A stretch of 32,726 nt of DNA from Rheinheimera sp. (GTDB taxonomy: Bacteria > Pseudomonadota > Gammaproteobacteria > Enterobacterales > Alteromonadaceae): NCBI RefSeq assembly GCF_030824435.1, contig NZ_JAVBXS010000031.1, positions 1 through 32,726 on the forward strand. The letters run 5' to 3'. Below are positions 23,918 through 32,701 of this stretch, one piece after another. The notes below the pieces were generated by a model. That model did no database searches, had not been told where the DNA came from, and worked only from the letters and a program-made list of their open reading frames with translations. The position numbers and the translations under genes were made by a program. Position 1 is the first letter of the stretch; each line of letters opens with the position of its first letter.

Positions 23918-24814
23918 TTATGACTGATTTTTTAACCAGCTGGTTAACGCCTGAAAATGCCCTTGCGCCGCCAAAGGGTGAGTGAGCATCGAAATATGAT
24001 CGTAGTCCAACGCGTCGCCCTGCACTTTGCCAAGTAAGCTAAAACGCGCATCAGCCAGATTGCTTTCTGCCATAAATAACCGCACATCATTTGGGTGGCC
24101 TAAAATTTTGTCGTTCACCGCGGCAAAAAACCAACTGTCTGGCCACTGCAGTTGTTTTGCTGCTTTGGCGTAATCAAACTGATCTGTCGGGTCGATAAAA
24201 TCCTCAGACTTAATCCAATGCACAGTGTCCAGCAAGAACTGCGCTGGTTCGTTGTCGGCACCAAAACGCCAGCTTTTCGCCGGCAAATAACCATAACGTT
24301 TACACAACCAGGGCGAAAGTTTGTTCCAGACCCAGTCAATTTGTAGTGTTTTGGCAGCACTTTTGACTGAAATGCGCCTTTTACTGCCAAAAAACACATT
24401 TTTTTCAATTTTTTCAGCAAGTTCAGGAAACCGCGCCAGACTGGCAGCCAGCACCACCCCGCCCCATGAATGACAAATCAGATGAATTTTTTGCTGATGA
24501 CGCTGGTATAAATGTTCAATAAGCGCCGGAATATCCTGACAAATTAACTGATGCTGGCTGTGGTTAAAATCAGGGCCCACCCGGGGTTTTGACAAACCAC
24601 GTCCGGCAAAATCGGCACAATAGACGGTAAAACCCTGATCGGCCAGATAACAACCCAGGCCTTTGCCCTGATGACTATAAAAAATACGGCCGTTTTCAAT
24701 AGCGCCATGCAACATCAACACAGGCGCCTGACTAATATAAAAAGGCGTTAGCTTGCGTAGATGCAGCTGATAGGCTGTTAAGTCGAGATATTCCGAACTT
24801 TGTTGATGTTTCAT
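23918..24814 (-). CDS. Alpha/beta hydrolase, coupled to serB
   Basis: A 298-residue alpha/beta-hydrolase. Seen: LMLHGAIENG (oxyanion-hole region, about 33-42), DFAGRGLSKP, and the nucleophile elbow CHSWGG with Ser116; the usual first Gly of GxSxG is Cys. A likely acid is the Asp in AAVNDKILG (about 235) and the His is in DYDHISML (about 277). A cap of about 70 residues (KRRISVKSAAK to FDYAKAAK) separates them. No signal peptide. The substrate cannot be predicted; esterase or lipase-like action is the family default. The ATG overlaps the serB stop by four bases (ATGA), so the two are translated from one mRNA. Confidence 0.85.
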   Translation of the reverse strand: MKHQQSSEYLDLTAYQLHLRKLTPFYISQAPVLMLHGAIENGRIFYSHQGKGLGCYLADQGFTVYCADFAGRGLSKPRVGPDFNHSQHQLICQDIPALIEHLYQRHQQKIHLICHSWGGVVLAASLARFPELAEKIEKNVFFGSKRRISVKSAAKTLQIDWVWNKLSPWLCKRYGYLPAKSWRFGADNEPAQFLLDTVHWIKSEDFIDPTDQFDYAKAAKQLQWPDSWFFAAVNDKILGHPNDVRLFMAESNLADARFSLLGKVQGDALDYDHISMLTHPLAAQGHFQALTSWLKNQS

Positions 24815-25845
24815 ACAACCGGATCTAACAAATACAATAACTGCAACAAAGACCCTTGCCTGATAGCGGCTTTGGCTTTTGCCTGCACCAGAGGTTTGGC
24901 ATGAAAGGCCACACCAAGGGCTGCTGTTGCCAACATTGGCAAGTCATTGGCGCCATCACCAATAGCAACAGTTTGTGATGCTGAAATCTGATATTGCCTT
25001 GCCACTTCGTTCACTACTTCGGCTTTACGTGTGGCATCCACAATTGCACCCAGCACCTTACCTGTCAGAGTGCCGTTTTTTATCTCCAGCACATTGGCAT
25101 AAGTGGCGGTTAAACCAAGTTGTTGTTTTAGTGCGTCGGTAAAATAAGTAAAACCGCCGGAAGCTATCACCACTTGCCATTGTTGTGTTTTTAAATGGGT
25201 TACCAGCTCAACAAGACCCGGCATTAAAGGCAGGTTGTTCAAAACGTCCGACAATACAGCTTCAGGCGCACCCGCTAAGGTTGCCACCCTTTGGATCAGG
25301 CTCTGGGCAAAATCTAACTCACCGTTCATGGCTCTTGCGGTCACAGCCGCCACTTCAGCACCTACGCCGGCAAGTTTGGCAATTTCGTCAATACATTCAA
25401 TGCGAATAGCAGTGCTATCCATATCCATCACCAATAAACCGGCTCTGGTCAGGGAGGTGTCAGTGTCCAGATATACCAGTTCAGCATTTAAGATATTGCC
25501 AAAATCTTTTAGCTGCTGCTGTAACACTGCAGATAAAGGCCGGTCCAGCGCAAAATACAGCGCAGGGGCTAACTTGGGATGTGGTGAAGCGGCTTTTAAC
25601 CTGATTTCAGACTGTTCAGCCTTCAGCAGTGTGAGCAATGCCGCCATATCCGCTGCACTCAAGTCTGCGCCAAAACAACAAATTCTGGCTTTTGCATTTG
25701 AGGTTGCGCACTCTAAGTCTTTTGTGTTGCTTAATGAAAAACCCTGGTCTTTTGCAGTTAACCACAAAGGTCCTTCGGTTTTTAACAATGATAAAAAGTC
25801 AATTTTAACCGGCTGCTGCCGTGTCCAGTTCAGAAAAAAGCCCAC
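24811..25845 (-). CDS. serB: Phosphoserine phosphatase SerB
   Basis: SerB removes phosphate from L-phosphoserine, the last step of serine synthesis. The 344 residues (E. coli 322) have a variable N-terminal, ACT-like region (1-125) and a HAD phosphatase domain: MDMDSTAIRIECIDEIA with the nucleophile Asp of the DxDST motif, ASGGFTYF (motif II Ser), and GDGANDLPML (motif IV Asp pair), ending in the conserved GVAFHAKPLVQAKA. The start is GTG with AGGGA upstream; no ATG precedes it in frame. A promoter is predicted at 25879-25908. It is divergent from smp, as in E. coli, and overlaps the hydrolase gene. Confidence 0.97.
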   Translation of the reverse strand: MGFFLNWTRQQPVKIDFLSLLKTEGPLWLTAKDQGFSLSNTKDLECATSNAKARICCFGADLSAADMAALLTLLKAEQSEIRLKAASPHPKLAPALYFALDRPLSAVLQQQLKDFGNILNAELVYLDTDTSLTRAGLLVMDMDSTAIRIECIDEIAKLAGVGAEVAAVTARAMNGELDFAQSLIQRVATLAGAPEAVLSDVLNNLPLMPGLVELVTHLKTQQWQVVIASGGFTYFTDALKQQLGLTATYANVLEIKNGTLTGKVLGAIVDATRKAEVVNEVARQYQISASQTVAIGDGANDLPMLATAALGVAFHAKPLVQAKAKAAIRQGSLLQLLYLLDPVV

Positions 25846-25878
25846 ACTGATCCCTATACTTCAACCTGATGCCGTGGC

Positions 25879-25908
25879 ATTCTACCGACATTTTTCGGCC
25901 CCTGTCAG
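25879..25908 (-). promoter_or_regulatory. Predicted sigma-70 promoter of serB
   Basis: Minus strand CTGACA (25903-25908, 5 of 6), 18-base spacer, TAGAAT (25879-25884, 5 of 6). Start near 25872, leaving about 27 bases before the GTG. It overlaps the upstream extension of the smp reading frame, which supports the later smp start. Confidence 0.65.
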
Positions 25909-25925
25909 TCTATGGTGTAGTGAAA

Positions 25926-26555
25926 ATGACAAATTCGACGATAAAAACGCGAAAAAAATCAGCAAAACTATTCCGTATTGTACAGCTGGTACTCGCCATC
26001 ACAGGGCTGATTGCTTTGTTGCAATGGTGGAATGACAGCAGCAATCAAGGCCAACGGCTTTTTGCGGAACAAAGTTCGGTGTTAATGCGTGAAACCTTAA
26101 AAGCATTGGCACAAACTGCGGCTTATCTGATTGAAAACGACCAACTTGATGGCCTGACGGCGCTGACCCAGCAGCTGGCGTCCAGCCCTTATTTACATGA
26201 TGTGGTGGTGTACGACGCCAACGGCGTGCGGTTAAGTGAATCCAGTGGCAGTGAACCGGCCCGGTTGTTATATGCGCCACAACATGAAGTGGAATTGCAG
26301 CCGATGGTGCAGGAAATTTATCAAGGCTCGCAGCTACTGGGTTATATCAAAATCAGCTTAAAACAAGACACTGGTTTTAGTGCCGTTTCCAGCGCCTGGC
26401 ATGCCATGATGGAACAAGTGTTGTGGATGCTGGCTTTGGCTGCTTTGGTGGCGTTGATGGCCCGCTCCAGCTTATTGCTGCTGTCACATAAACTGGCCAG
26501 CAACCAACAATTACATCATGCCGCTTTAGATAGCCACGAACATATTAAAAGTTAA
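25926..26555 (+). CDS. smp: Membrane protein Smp/YtjB (AhpA-like)
   Basis: A 209-residue inner-membrane protein next to and divergent from serB, the position of E. coli ytjB (smp). Two membrane helices: about 15-33 (FRIVQLVLAITGLIALLQW) and about 160-182 (VLWMLALAALVALMARSSLL), with a periplasmic domain of about 125 residues between them (SPYLHDVVVYDANGVRLSES, LGYIKISL) that has a PAS/Cache-like strand pattern. Its function in E. coli is not established; related proteins (AhpA in Pseudomonas and Vibrio) are called haemolysin regulators. The ATG at 25926 is preferred to one 57 bases earlier, which overlaps the serB promoter and adds a non-membrane stretch. Confidence 0.8.
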   Translation: MTNSTIKTRKKSAKLFRIVQLVLAITGLIALLQWWNDSSNQGQRLFAEQSSVLMRETLKALAQTAAYLIENDQLDGLTALTQQLASSPYLHDVVVYDANGVRLSESSGSEPARLLYAPQHEVELQPMVQEIYQGSQLLGYIKISLKQDTGFSAVSSAWHAMMEQVLWMLALAALVALMARSSLLLLSHKLASNQQLHHAALDSHEHIKS

Positions 26556-26655
26556 CAACAATTATCCGGCGCTGCATCCGCCAGCGCCAGTATTTGTAAA
26601 TGCAGGTGTGTTGCTGCAAACGGCTTCCTTCACACTATATAGTCCAGGTTTTTAG

Positions 26656-26681
26656 CTCAAGCTTTTAACTCAAGCCTTTAA
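26656..26681. repeat. Two tandem 13-bp copies at the tatD stop codon
   Basis: CTCAAGCTTTTAA (26656-26668) and CTCAAGCCTTTAA (26669-26681) differ by one base and span the tatD stop codon; a degenerate third copy may lie on the left side. It looks like a small slippage duplication of the gene end. Confidence 0.7.
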
Positions 26682-27464
26682 CTGCAGCGCCTGCAGCGTG
26701 TTTTGCCATAACTTTTTCGCAATATCTTCAGGCGCTTCCGGCCTTAAACTGCAAAAATACTGAAATACCAGCGCCAACTGTTTGGGTGTATTGATTTGCC
26801 CCTGAAAACCACTCAGTGGCATAGACGGAGCATCGGTTTCCAGCACAAAAGCCGAAAGTGGCAAACGGCGCACTGCATTTTGGGTTTTCTGGCTGCGCTG
26901 GTAACTGATAGTGCCGCCAATACCTAACTTAAAGCCCAAATCGAGAAAATCCTGCCCTTGTTCAGGGCTGCCGGAAAAGGCATGTAAAATGCCACCTTCT
27001 TTGAATTTTTGCCGTTTAAGCTCAGCCAGCAGCTGCACCATAGATTTGCGGTGATGCAAAATGACCGGTTTTTGAAACCGGGCTGCAAGCGCAAGCTGCC
27101 CGGCAAACAGCTGTTGTTGTATAACAAAACTTTCTGGTGCAATGGCAAAATCCAGCCCTATTTCACCGACAGCACAAATCAACTCCGACTGCTGCGCCAG
27201 CAAATGATCAAGCTCTGTCAAAGCCTGAGGTTGATGGGCTGCCGCCCACCAGGGGTGAATACCAAGCGCTATCTGAAAGTCCTGTTGTTGCCGTTTAAAA
27301 TCCAGCAAAGGCAACCAGGCCGACTGCTGCACCGCCGGAATTAAACAAGCCAACACACCGACGGCTTTGGCTTGTTGCCAGTGCAAAGACCAGTCTGGCC
27401 ACAACTCCGGTAAATCCAGATGGCAGTGGCTGTCAAAAAGTGCCGGCAAAACCATGGTGTTCAC
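26670..27464 (-). CDS. TatD-family metal-dependent hydrolase
   Basis: A 264-residue TIM-barrel hydrolase. Seen: FDSHCHLDL at 10-18 (HxH metal ligands), AVGEIGLDF (Glu ligand), VILHHRKS (His ligand), HAFSGSPEQ, and ETDAPSMP (Asp ligand). The family has 3'-5' exonuclease and D-tyrosyl-tRNA or DNA repair proposals; YjjV-like members are near this one. The start is GTG at 27464, chosen because GAGG lies seven bases upstream; an ATG three codons later is possible. It lies 16 bases after pdxH on the same strand, so the two are probably one operon. The gene end overlaps a 13-bp tandem repeat. Confidence 0.9.
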   Translation of the reverse strand: MNTMVLPALFDSHCHLDLPELWPDWSLHWQQAKAVGVLACLIPAVQQSAWLPLLDFKRQQQDFQIALGIHPWWAAAHQPQALTELDHLLAQQSELICAVGEIGLDFAIAPESFVIQQQLFAGQLALAARFQKPVILHHRKSMVQLLAELKRQKFKEGGILHAFSGSPEQGQDFLDLGFKLGIGGTISYQRSQKTQNAVRRLPLSAFVLETDAPSMPLSGFQGQINTPKQLALVFQYFCSLRPEAPEDIAKKLWQNTLQALQLKA

Positions 27465-27479
27465 TAAGTAGCCTCAGTG

Positions 27480-28118
27480 TTAAGGGCAAAGCCGCTCTAT
27501 GGTCCAGCTGCCGTCTGCCTGCAACTGATACATAAAACGGTCGTGTAACCTGTGTTCTCCACCCTGCCAGAATTCAATGGCATGGGGTTTAATTTGAAAA
27601 CCGCCCCAAAACGATGGCACCGGCACTTCGCCGTGTTCAAATTTATGTTTAATTTCAGCAAATTTTTGCATCAGCGCCTGACGGGTCGACACAGGCCGGC
27701 TTTGCTCTGATGCCCAGGCCGCCAGCTGACTTTCTTTGGGTCTGGATAAAAAATATTTGATCACATGACTGACCGGCAGCTCTGTTGCAGTGCCATAAAC
27801 TATCACCTGCCGTTCCAGCGGGTGCCAGGGAAAATGCAGGCACACCTTAGGGTTACCGGCCAGTTCTTTCGCTTTGCGACTGCCAAGGTTGGTATAAAAC
27901 ACAAAACCTTCAGCGCTGACGTCTTTAAGTAGTACCAAACGTTGTGATGGCTGGCCCTGTGCGTCTACTGTTGCCACACACATAGCGGTTGGATCTGGCA
28001 GTTCAGCGGCAATAGCGTCTTTCAGCCACAGCTCAAACTGGGCAAAAGGATCGGCATTTAATTTGTCTAAATCCAGCTTGTCTTTGACATAACTGCGGCG
28101 AATATCATCTATTTTCAT
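27480..28118 (-). CDS. pdxH: Pyridoxamine 5'-phosphate oxidase
   Basis: PdxH is the FMN enzyme that oxidises pyridoxine or pyridoxamine 5'-phosphate to pyridoxal 5'-phosphate with oxygen. The 212 residues (E. coli 218) show RRSYVKDKLD at the start, PTAMCVATVDAQGQPSQRLVLLKD, FYTNLGSRKAKEL, WHPLERQVIVYG, SRPKESQLAAWASEQS, PSFWGGFQIKP, and the C-terminal HDRFMYQ ... IERLCP; the Arg and His near the end contact substrate. The ATG has a strong AGGAG site. It begins its own transcript downstream of the argS terminator and is followed by tatD. Confidence 0.98.
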   Translation of the reverse strand: MKIDDIRRSYVKDKLDLDKLNADPFAQFELWLKDAIAAELPDPTAMCVATVDAQGQPSQRLVLLKDVSAEGFVFYTNLGSRKAKELAGNPKVCLHFPWHPLERQVIVYGTATELPVSHVIKYFLSRPKESQLAAWASEQSRPVSTRQALMQKFAEIKHKFEHGEVPVPSFWGGFQIKPHAIEFWQGGEHRLHDRFMYQLQADGSWTIERLCP

Positions 28119-28178
28119 TTTTTACTCCTGAGCACCCAATTCCGTAACTCACAATGCCTGAACGCCCGGCCAGATAAC

Positions 28179-28202
28179 AAAAAAGCGCCGAAGCGCTTTT
28201 TT
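28179..28202 (-). terminator. Intrinsic terminator after argS
   Basis: Stem AAAAAAGCGC / GCGCTTTTTT (28179-28188 and 28193-28202) with a 4-base loop; read on the minus strand GCGC-TTCG-GCGC is followed by TTTTTT. It lies 7 bases past the argS stop and could work both ways, but the pdxH gene beyond is on the same strand. Confidence 0.92.
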
Positions 28203-28208
28203 ATCAGG

Positions 28209-29948
28209 TTACATCCGTTCCATCACTTCAATGCCCAGAAGGTCTAAACCTTTGGCCAATAAATTGGAAACACCAATGCTGAGCATTAAACGGCTGTCAC
28301 GCACTGCCGGTTCAATGCCTTCTTTTAACATTGGGCAAGCTTCGTAAAAACTCATATATAAACTGGCCAGCTCATACAGGTAATTACACAGCAGATTCGG
28401 CTGCGCGTCTTTCATGACCTGTTGCAAAGTTTCTTCAAATTGCAGTGTTTTTAATGCCAGTTGTTTTTCCTGTGGTTCAACAAGTTGCAATGGCGCATTA
28501 AAATCAGCCAGAAGCTCAGCCCGGCGTAAAATACTACGCACCCTGGTATAAGCGTATTGCAGATAAGGTGCTGTTGCGCCTTCAAAACTCAGCATCGAAT
28601 CCCAGCTGAAGATGTAATCTGAAGTGCGGTTTTTTGATAAATCGGCAAACTTCACCGCGCCGATACCCACTTTACGCGCCACTTCAGCTATTTCGTCATC
28701 GCTTAACTCAGTGGATTTTTGTTCAACCACAGCTTTGGCGCGCACCACAGCTTCTTCCAGCAATTCGGCCAGTTTGACGGTACCACCGGTACGGGTTTTA
28801 AAAGGTTTACCATCTTCGCCCATCATGGTGCCAAAAGGGCAATGCTCGTAGGCAGTCATGCTGCGTAATAAACCGGCTTTACGCGCCACCACTTCCACTT
28901 GTTTAAAGTGCAAAGCCTGACGGGCATCGGTGAAAATAATAATACGGTCAACATTCAGTTCATGACTGCGGTATTTACAGGCCGCTAAGTCGGTGGTGGC
29001 ATATAAAAAACCACCGCCGGTTTTCTGAATAATAAAAGGTGAAGGATTGCCTTCTTTATCGGCCAGCTCATGCAGGAATACCACTAAAGCGCCTTGATCT
29101 TCCACTGCAATACCAGTTGCTTTTAAGCTATCAACAATAGGCTGTAACATAGGGTTGTAAGCTGATTCCGGCTTAATATGTTCATGAGCCAAAGTAACAT
29201 TTAAAGCACGGTACACTTCATCACTGTGTTTAATCGAAGTGTCGATAAACAGCTGCCATAACTTCTGGCAATGGGCGTCACCACTTTGCAATTTCACCAC
29301 ATAATCACGGGATTTATCGGCAAAACCAGCTTCATCATCAAAACGTTTTTTTGCTTCGCGGTAAAAATCTTCCAGGTCGGCAAGGGCCACAGCTTCCAGG
29401 TCAACACCTGCTGCCAGCTTATCTTCCAGATGGGCAATCAACATACCAAACTGGGTACCCCAGTCGCCCATATGGTTCTGGCGAATCACTTCATCACCCC
29501 AGAATTCAAGTGCGCGCACCACGGCATCACCAATAATGGTGGAACGTAAATGGCCCACGTGCATTTCTTTGGCAAGGTTCGGTGCTGAATAATCAACCAC
29601 TACTTTTTGTGGTTTGGAGTTTGGGCTGACGCCTAACCGGCTATCCAGCAAGGCCGGTTGTAATTGTTTGGCTAACCATTCATTTTTCAGCGTGACGTTA
29701 ATAAAACCTGGGCCTGCCACTTCCACTTTTTCGGCGATGTCGGCCAAATCGAGCTTTTCCAGCAACTGCTGGGCTAAATCACGTGGATTGGTTTTCAGCA
29801 GCTTGGCCGCTGCCATAGCACCGTTGATCTGGTAATCACCAAAACCGGCTTTCGTGCTTTGGGTGACAGCAGTGTTGGTGTCAGCAGGTAAACCAACAGC
29901 GACCATGGCGGCCTGAGTTTTATCTGATAATAACTGTTTAATATTCAT
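28209..29948 (-). CDS. argS: Arginyl-tRNA synthetase
   Basis: A class I aminoacyl-tRNA synthetase that charges tRNA-Arg and needs tRNA for amino acid activation. The 579 residues match E. coli (577). An N-terminal tRNA-binding domain (about 1-110) precedes the HIGH-type motif in [20 protein letters not shown] (about 125), [25 protein letters not shown] (KMSKS-equivalent region), [23 protein letters not shown] pieces and the C-terminal anticodon-binding helices. The ATG has no good ribosome binding site, but prfC ends three bases upstream, so it is probably translated by coupling. It is closed by a terminator. Confidence 0.99.
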   Translation of the reverse strand: MNIKQLLSDKTQAAMVAVGLPADTNTAVTQSTKAGFGDYQINGAMAAAKLLKTNPRDLAQQLLEKLDLADIAEKVEVAGPGFINVTLKNEWLAKQLQPALLDSRLGVSPNSKPQKVVVDYSAPNLAKEMHVGHLRSTIIGDAVVRALEFWGDEVIRQNHMGDWGTQFGMLIAHLEDKLAAGVDLEAVALADLEDFYREAKKRFDDEAGFADKSRDYVVKLQSGDAHCQKLWQLFIDTSIKHSDEVYRALNVTLAHEHIKPESAYNPMLQPIVDSLKATGIAVEDQGALVVFLHELADKEGNPSPFIIQKTGGGFLYATTDLAACKYRSHELNVDRIIIFTDARQALHFKQVEVVARKAGLLRSMTAYEHCPFGTMMGEDGKPFKTRTGGTVKLAELLEEAVVRAKAVVEQKSTELSDDEIAEVARKVGIGAVKFADLSKNRTSDYIFSWDSMLSFEGATAPYLQYAYTRVRSILRRAELLADFNAPLQLVEPQEKQLALKTLQFEETLQQVMKDAQPNLLCNYLYELASLYMSFYEACPMLKEGIEPAVRDSRLMLSIGVSNLLAKGLDLLGIEVMERM

Positions 29949-29951
29949 GAA

Positions 29952-31559
29952 CTATTTTGCCTTACTCGCGAAGGTTTGTTCGCGGGTTTTATGGAATTTA
30001 ATTTTTGGATAACGTTCGATGGAAAGGTTTAAGTTCACCATAGTTGGTGCCAGATAACTTAAATTGTCACCACCGTCCAACGCCAGGTTGGTGCTGGCTT
30101 TATTTTTAAATTCGTCCAGCGCTTTGCCATCTTCCGAATACACCCAGCGGGCAGTGGTGACATTGACACTTTCATAAATGGCATCAACGTTATATTCAGA
30201 TTTTAACCTGTGCACTACCACGTCAAACTGCAGCACACCTACGGCGCCAACAATCAGGTCGTTGTTATCCAGCGGCCTGAACACCTGCACAGCACCTTCT
30301 TCCGACAACTGCACTAAACCTTTGAGCAACTGCTTTTGTTTTAACGGGTCGCGCAGCCGGATACGGCGGAACATTTCAGGCGCAAAGTTTGGAATACCGG
30401 TAAAAGAATATTTTTCACCGGCGGTAAAAGTGTCACCAATCTGGATAGTGCCATGGTTATGTAAACCAATAATATCGCCAGGATAAGCTTCTTCCACATG
30501 CTCTCGGTCACCGGCCAGGAAAGTTAAGGCTTGAGGTACCAGCATGTCTTTGCCAATACGCACATGGTGCATTTTCATGCCCTTTTCGTATTTGCCTGAA
30601 CAAATACGTAAAAACGCCACGCGGTCACGGTGTTTCGGGTCCATATTGGCCTGAATTTTAAAGACAAAACCGGAAAAACCTTCTTCAGTCGGCTCCACAG
30701 TGCGTGAAGTTGTAGCGCGGTGTTGTGGCTTAGGTGCCCAGTCGGTTAAACCGTCCAGCATATGATCCACACCAAAGTTACCTAAAGCGGTACCAAAAAA
30801 TACCGGTGTCAGTTCACCTTTTAAAAACAGTTCTAAATCAAATTCATGGCTGGCACCTTTCACCAGTTCCATTTCATCCCGCAGTTGCTGGGCGTAATAA
30901 CCAATACGGGCATCCAGCTCAGGGTTATTAATGCCCTGAATGGCATCTACTTCCTGAATGGTGTGGCCCTGGCCAGACTTATAAAACACCACTTCATCTT
31001 TCAGAATGTGATACACACCTTTAAATTCTTTACCAGAAGCAATAGGCCAGGTAATAGGTGCACAGGCAATTTTTAATACACTTTCAACTTCATCAAGCAA
31101 ATCAATAGGATCGCGAATGTCGCGGTCCATTTTGTTCATAAAAGTGATAATAGGTGTGTCACGTAAGCGAGTCACTTCCATCAGTTTAATGGTTCTGTCT
31201 TCAACGCCTTTGGCGCCGTCAATCACCATTAAACAAGAATCCACTGCCGTTAAAGTACGGTAAGTATCTTCCGAGAAGTCTTCGTGACCGGGCGTGTCCA
31301 GCAGGTTGACCAAACAATCGGCATAAGGGAACTGCATCACAGAAGTCGTGACCGAAATGCCGCGCTCTTTTTCCATTTCCATCCAGTCAGAGGTGGCGTA
31401 TTGGCCAGACTTTTTACCTTTGACGGTACCGGCTTTTTGAATAAGCTGACCAAACAACAACACTTTTTCAGTGATGGTGGTTTTACCGGCATCGGGGTGA
31501 GAAATAATCGCAAAGGTGCGACGTTTATTCACTTCTTCAAGAAATTGTGCAGAGGCCAT
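29952..31559 (-). CDS. prfC: Peptide chain release factor 3
   Basis: RF3 is a translational GTPase that removes RF1/RF2 after termination. The 535 residues (E. coli 529) carry SHPDAGKTT (about 20-28, P-loop), DTPGHEDF (G3), FMNKMDRD (G4), RFGI-class segments such as RKRTFAIIS near the start, domain 2 ([17 protein letters not shown]) and a C-terminal EF-G III-like domain ending [12 protein letters not shown]. The ATG has only a weak, distant ribosome binding site. A promoter is predicted at 31653-31658 with a long leader that contains a hairpin. argS follows after three bases. Confidence 0.98.
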   Translation of the reverse strand: MASAQFLEEVNKRRTFAIISHPDAGKTTITEKVLLFGQLIQKAGTVKGKKSGQYATSDWMEMEKERGISVTTSVMQFPYADCLVNLLDTPGHEDFSEDTYRTLTAVDSCLMVIDGAKGVEDRTIKLMEVTRLRDTPIITFMNKMDRDIRDPIDLLDEVESVLKIACAPITWPIASGKEFKGVYHILKDEVVFYKSGQGHTIQEVDAIQGINNPELDARIGYYAQQLRDEMELVKGASHEFDLELFLKGELTPVFFGTALGNFGVDHMLDGLTDWAPKPQHRATTSRTVEPTEEGFSGFVFKIQANMDPKHRDRVAFLRICSGKYEKGMKMHHVRIGKDMLVPQALTFLAGDREHVEEAYPGDIIGLHNHGTIQIGDTFTAGEKYSFTGIPNFAPEMFRRIRLRDPLKQKQLLKGLVQLSEEGAVQVFRPLDNNDLIVGAVGVLQFDVVVHRLKSEYNVDAIYESVNVTTARWVYSEDGKALDEFKNKASTNLALDGGDNLSYLAPTMVNLNLSIERYPKIKFHKTREQTFASKAK

Positions 31560-31599
31560 GCGTGCGTAAGTTCCAATATTTTATTCAGATCAACAGGTT

Positions 31600-31623
31600 C
31601 CGCCTGACAACAACTGCAGGCGG
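31600..31623 (-). other. Hairpin in the prfC leader
   Basis: Perfect 7-bp inverted repeat CCGCCTG (31600-31606) and CAGGCGG (31617-31623), 10-base loop, in the predicted 5' untranslated part of the prfC mRNA, about 40 bases before the ATG. No T-run follows it in the direction of prfC, so it is not a terminator. Confidence 0.5.
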
Positions 31624-31639
31624 CTATATGGGTTTTGTG

Positions 31640-31660
31640 CAAAATGGCGGCGATTATAGC
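31640..31660 (-). promoter_or_regulatory. Predicted promoter of prfC-argS (extended -10)
   Basis: Minus strand TGC-TATAAT (31653-31661): a consensus -10 (31653-31658) with an extended -10 TGn, followed by CGCCGCCATTTTG. No good -35 is seen at 17 bases. Start near 31646, giving an 87-base leader. The core matches the ffh promoter. Confidence 0.65.
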
Positions 31661-31824
31661 AGGATGCAGGGCGCAGGCACAGTAATAGCTGCATCGGCGC
31701 CGGGGGAAATTTTACCGGTGCAGCCGGTCAGTCTCCTGAAACTACACAAAGTGCAAAACCACAGCATCCTACCAGGGTGTTGCAGATAACATACAAAAGA
31801 ATAAAACAGCTTCTCAGCCAATTT

Positions 31825-32280
31825 TTAGCCAAAGCGCAGTGGCAAACCCATCAGAATGGCATCTTCATGACCTGTGGCCGTTGGGTAATAATTTGCTCTT
31901 TTTGCTGTTTGATGAAAACCAGCACTCTGATAAAGCTGAATGGCATGCAGATTACTTTCGCGTACCTCCAGCCAACAATCAAAAGCGCCTTTATTTTCCG
32001 CTTCACTGATAAAATGGTTTAATAACTGACGGCCAAATCCACGCCCCTGCGCCTTGGGTGCAACACAAATATCAAACAGACTGGCTTCACCGGCCACAAA
32101 ATTGCCAATATAAAAACCAAGCAGTTGCTGCCCTTCTAACAAAACAAAATTAAAATAACGTTCGCCAAAACAACTTTCGAAAGTGCTTCTGGTCCAGGGA
32201 TGGCTGGTGGCTGATTGCTCCAGTGCAAACATCTGCTCAATATCAGTGGTTAAGGCTGGGCGGATCATCACATCAGACAT
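31825..32280 (-). CDS. rimI: Ribosomal protein S18-alanine N-acetyltransferase RimI
   Basis: RimI acetylates the N-terminal alanine of ribosomal protein S18; the fold is GNAT. The 151 residues (E. coli 148) show HPWTRSTFESCFGERYFNFVL (pieces HPWT and GERYFNF), SLFDICVAPKAQGRGFGRQLL with the acetyl-CoA binding Q/RxxGxG/A motif, WLEVRESNLHAIQLYQSAGF and RANYYPTATGHEDAILM. The ATG at 32280 (MSDVMIRP) is chosen because AAGAG lies seven bases upstream; the in-frame TTG one codon earlier is less likely. It overlaps the holD end by eight bases, so the two are coupled, the same order as in E. coli. Confidence 0.96.
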   Translation of the reverse strand: MSDVMIRPALTTDIEQMFALEQSATSHPWTRSTFESCFGERYFNFVLLEGQQLLGFYIGNFVAGEASLFDICVAPKAQGRGFGRQLLNHFISEAENKGAFDCWLEVRESNLHAIQLYQSAGFHQTAKRANYYPTATGHEDAILMGLPLRFG

Positions 32281-32689
32281 CAATAAACTCTTTATTCAGC
32301 AGTTGCCATAACTGACGTTTTTGTTCACTTTGTTGCAAAGCCGCAATGGGTGGTGTGTGCAGAAGCTGACCATCCCGATAACTTGCACTGAGTTCTGCCC
32401 CGGTTTGCCACTGCAGTTCAGGGGCAATTTGGGCAAGTAAAAGCTGGATATCCTGCTGCAACTGCAATAACTGCGGCGACAATAATGGTTCCGGCTTTAT
32501 TGTTTCAGTGGCGGCAACTGGTGTGATTTCAGCAGAATTTACTTGCGGCAACACATCAGTGTCAGTAGGTGCCACAACTGTCGCCTGACCATCATGGTTT
32601 TGCGAAAAAGACAAAAAATCTGCATGCAGATTTAAAGTTTTGATATTCAGGATTTGCAGCAATTGCTGCTGATGTGTATTCAATTTCAT
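32273..32689 (-). CDS. holD: DNA polymerase III psi subunit (HolD-like)
   Basis: A 138-residue protein directly upstream of rimI, where E. coli holD lies. Psi links the clamp loader to chi and SSB in the DNA polymerase III holoenzyme. The N-terminal QLLQILNIKTLNL resembles the E. coli start QLQQLGITQWSL, and the end KRQLWQLLNKEF resembles its ALWQQICTYEHDFF. The middle is a Pro/Thr/Glu-rich linker, longer and more divergent than usual. Sequence similarity alone is weak; context and ends make the call. The ATG follows GAAG with no spacing, a poor ribosome binding site, and lies only 12 bases downstream of a tRNA gene end. Confidence 0.75.
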   Translation of the reverse strand: MKLNTHQQQLLQILNIKTLNLHADFLSFSQNHDGQATVVAPTDTDVLPQVNSAEITPVAATETIKPEPLLSPQLLQLQQDIQLLLAQIAPELQWQTGAELSASYRDGQLLHTPPIAALQQSEQKRQLWQLLNKEFIDV

Positions 32690-32701
32690 CTTCAGAAGAA
32701 G

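Noticed and set aside
25235-26035. Long plus-strand reading frame (266 codons) opposite serB
   Set aside because: It is antisense to a clear SerB, has no ribosome binding site and reads like a shadow of a codon-biased gene.
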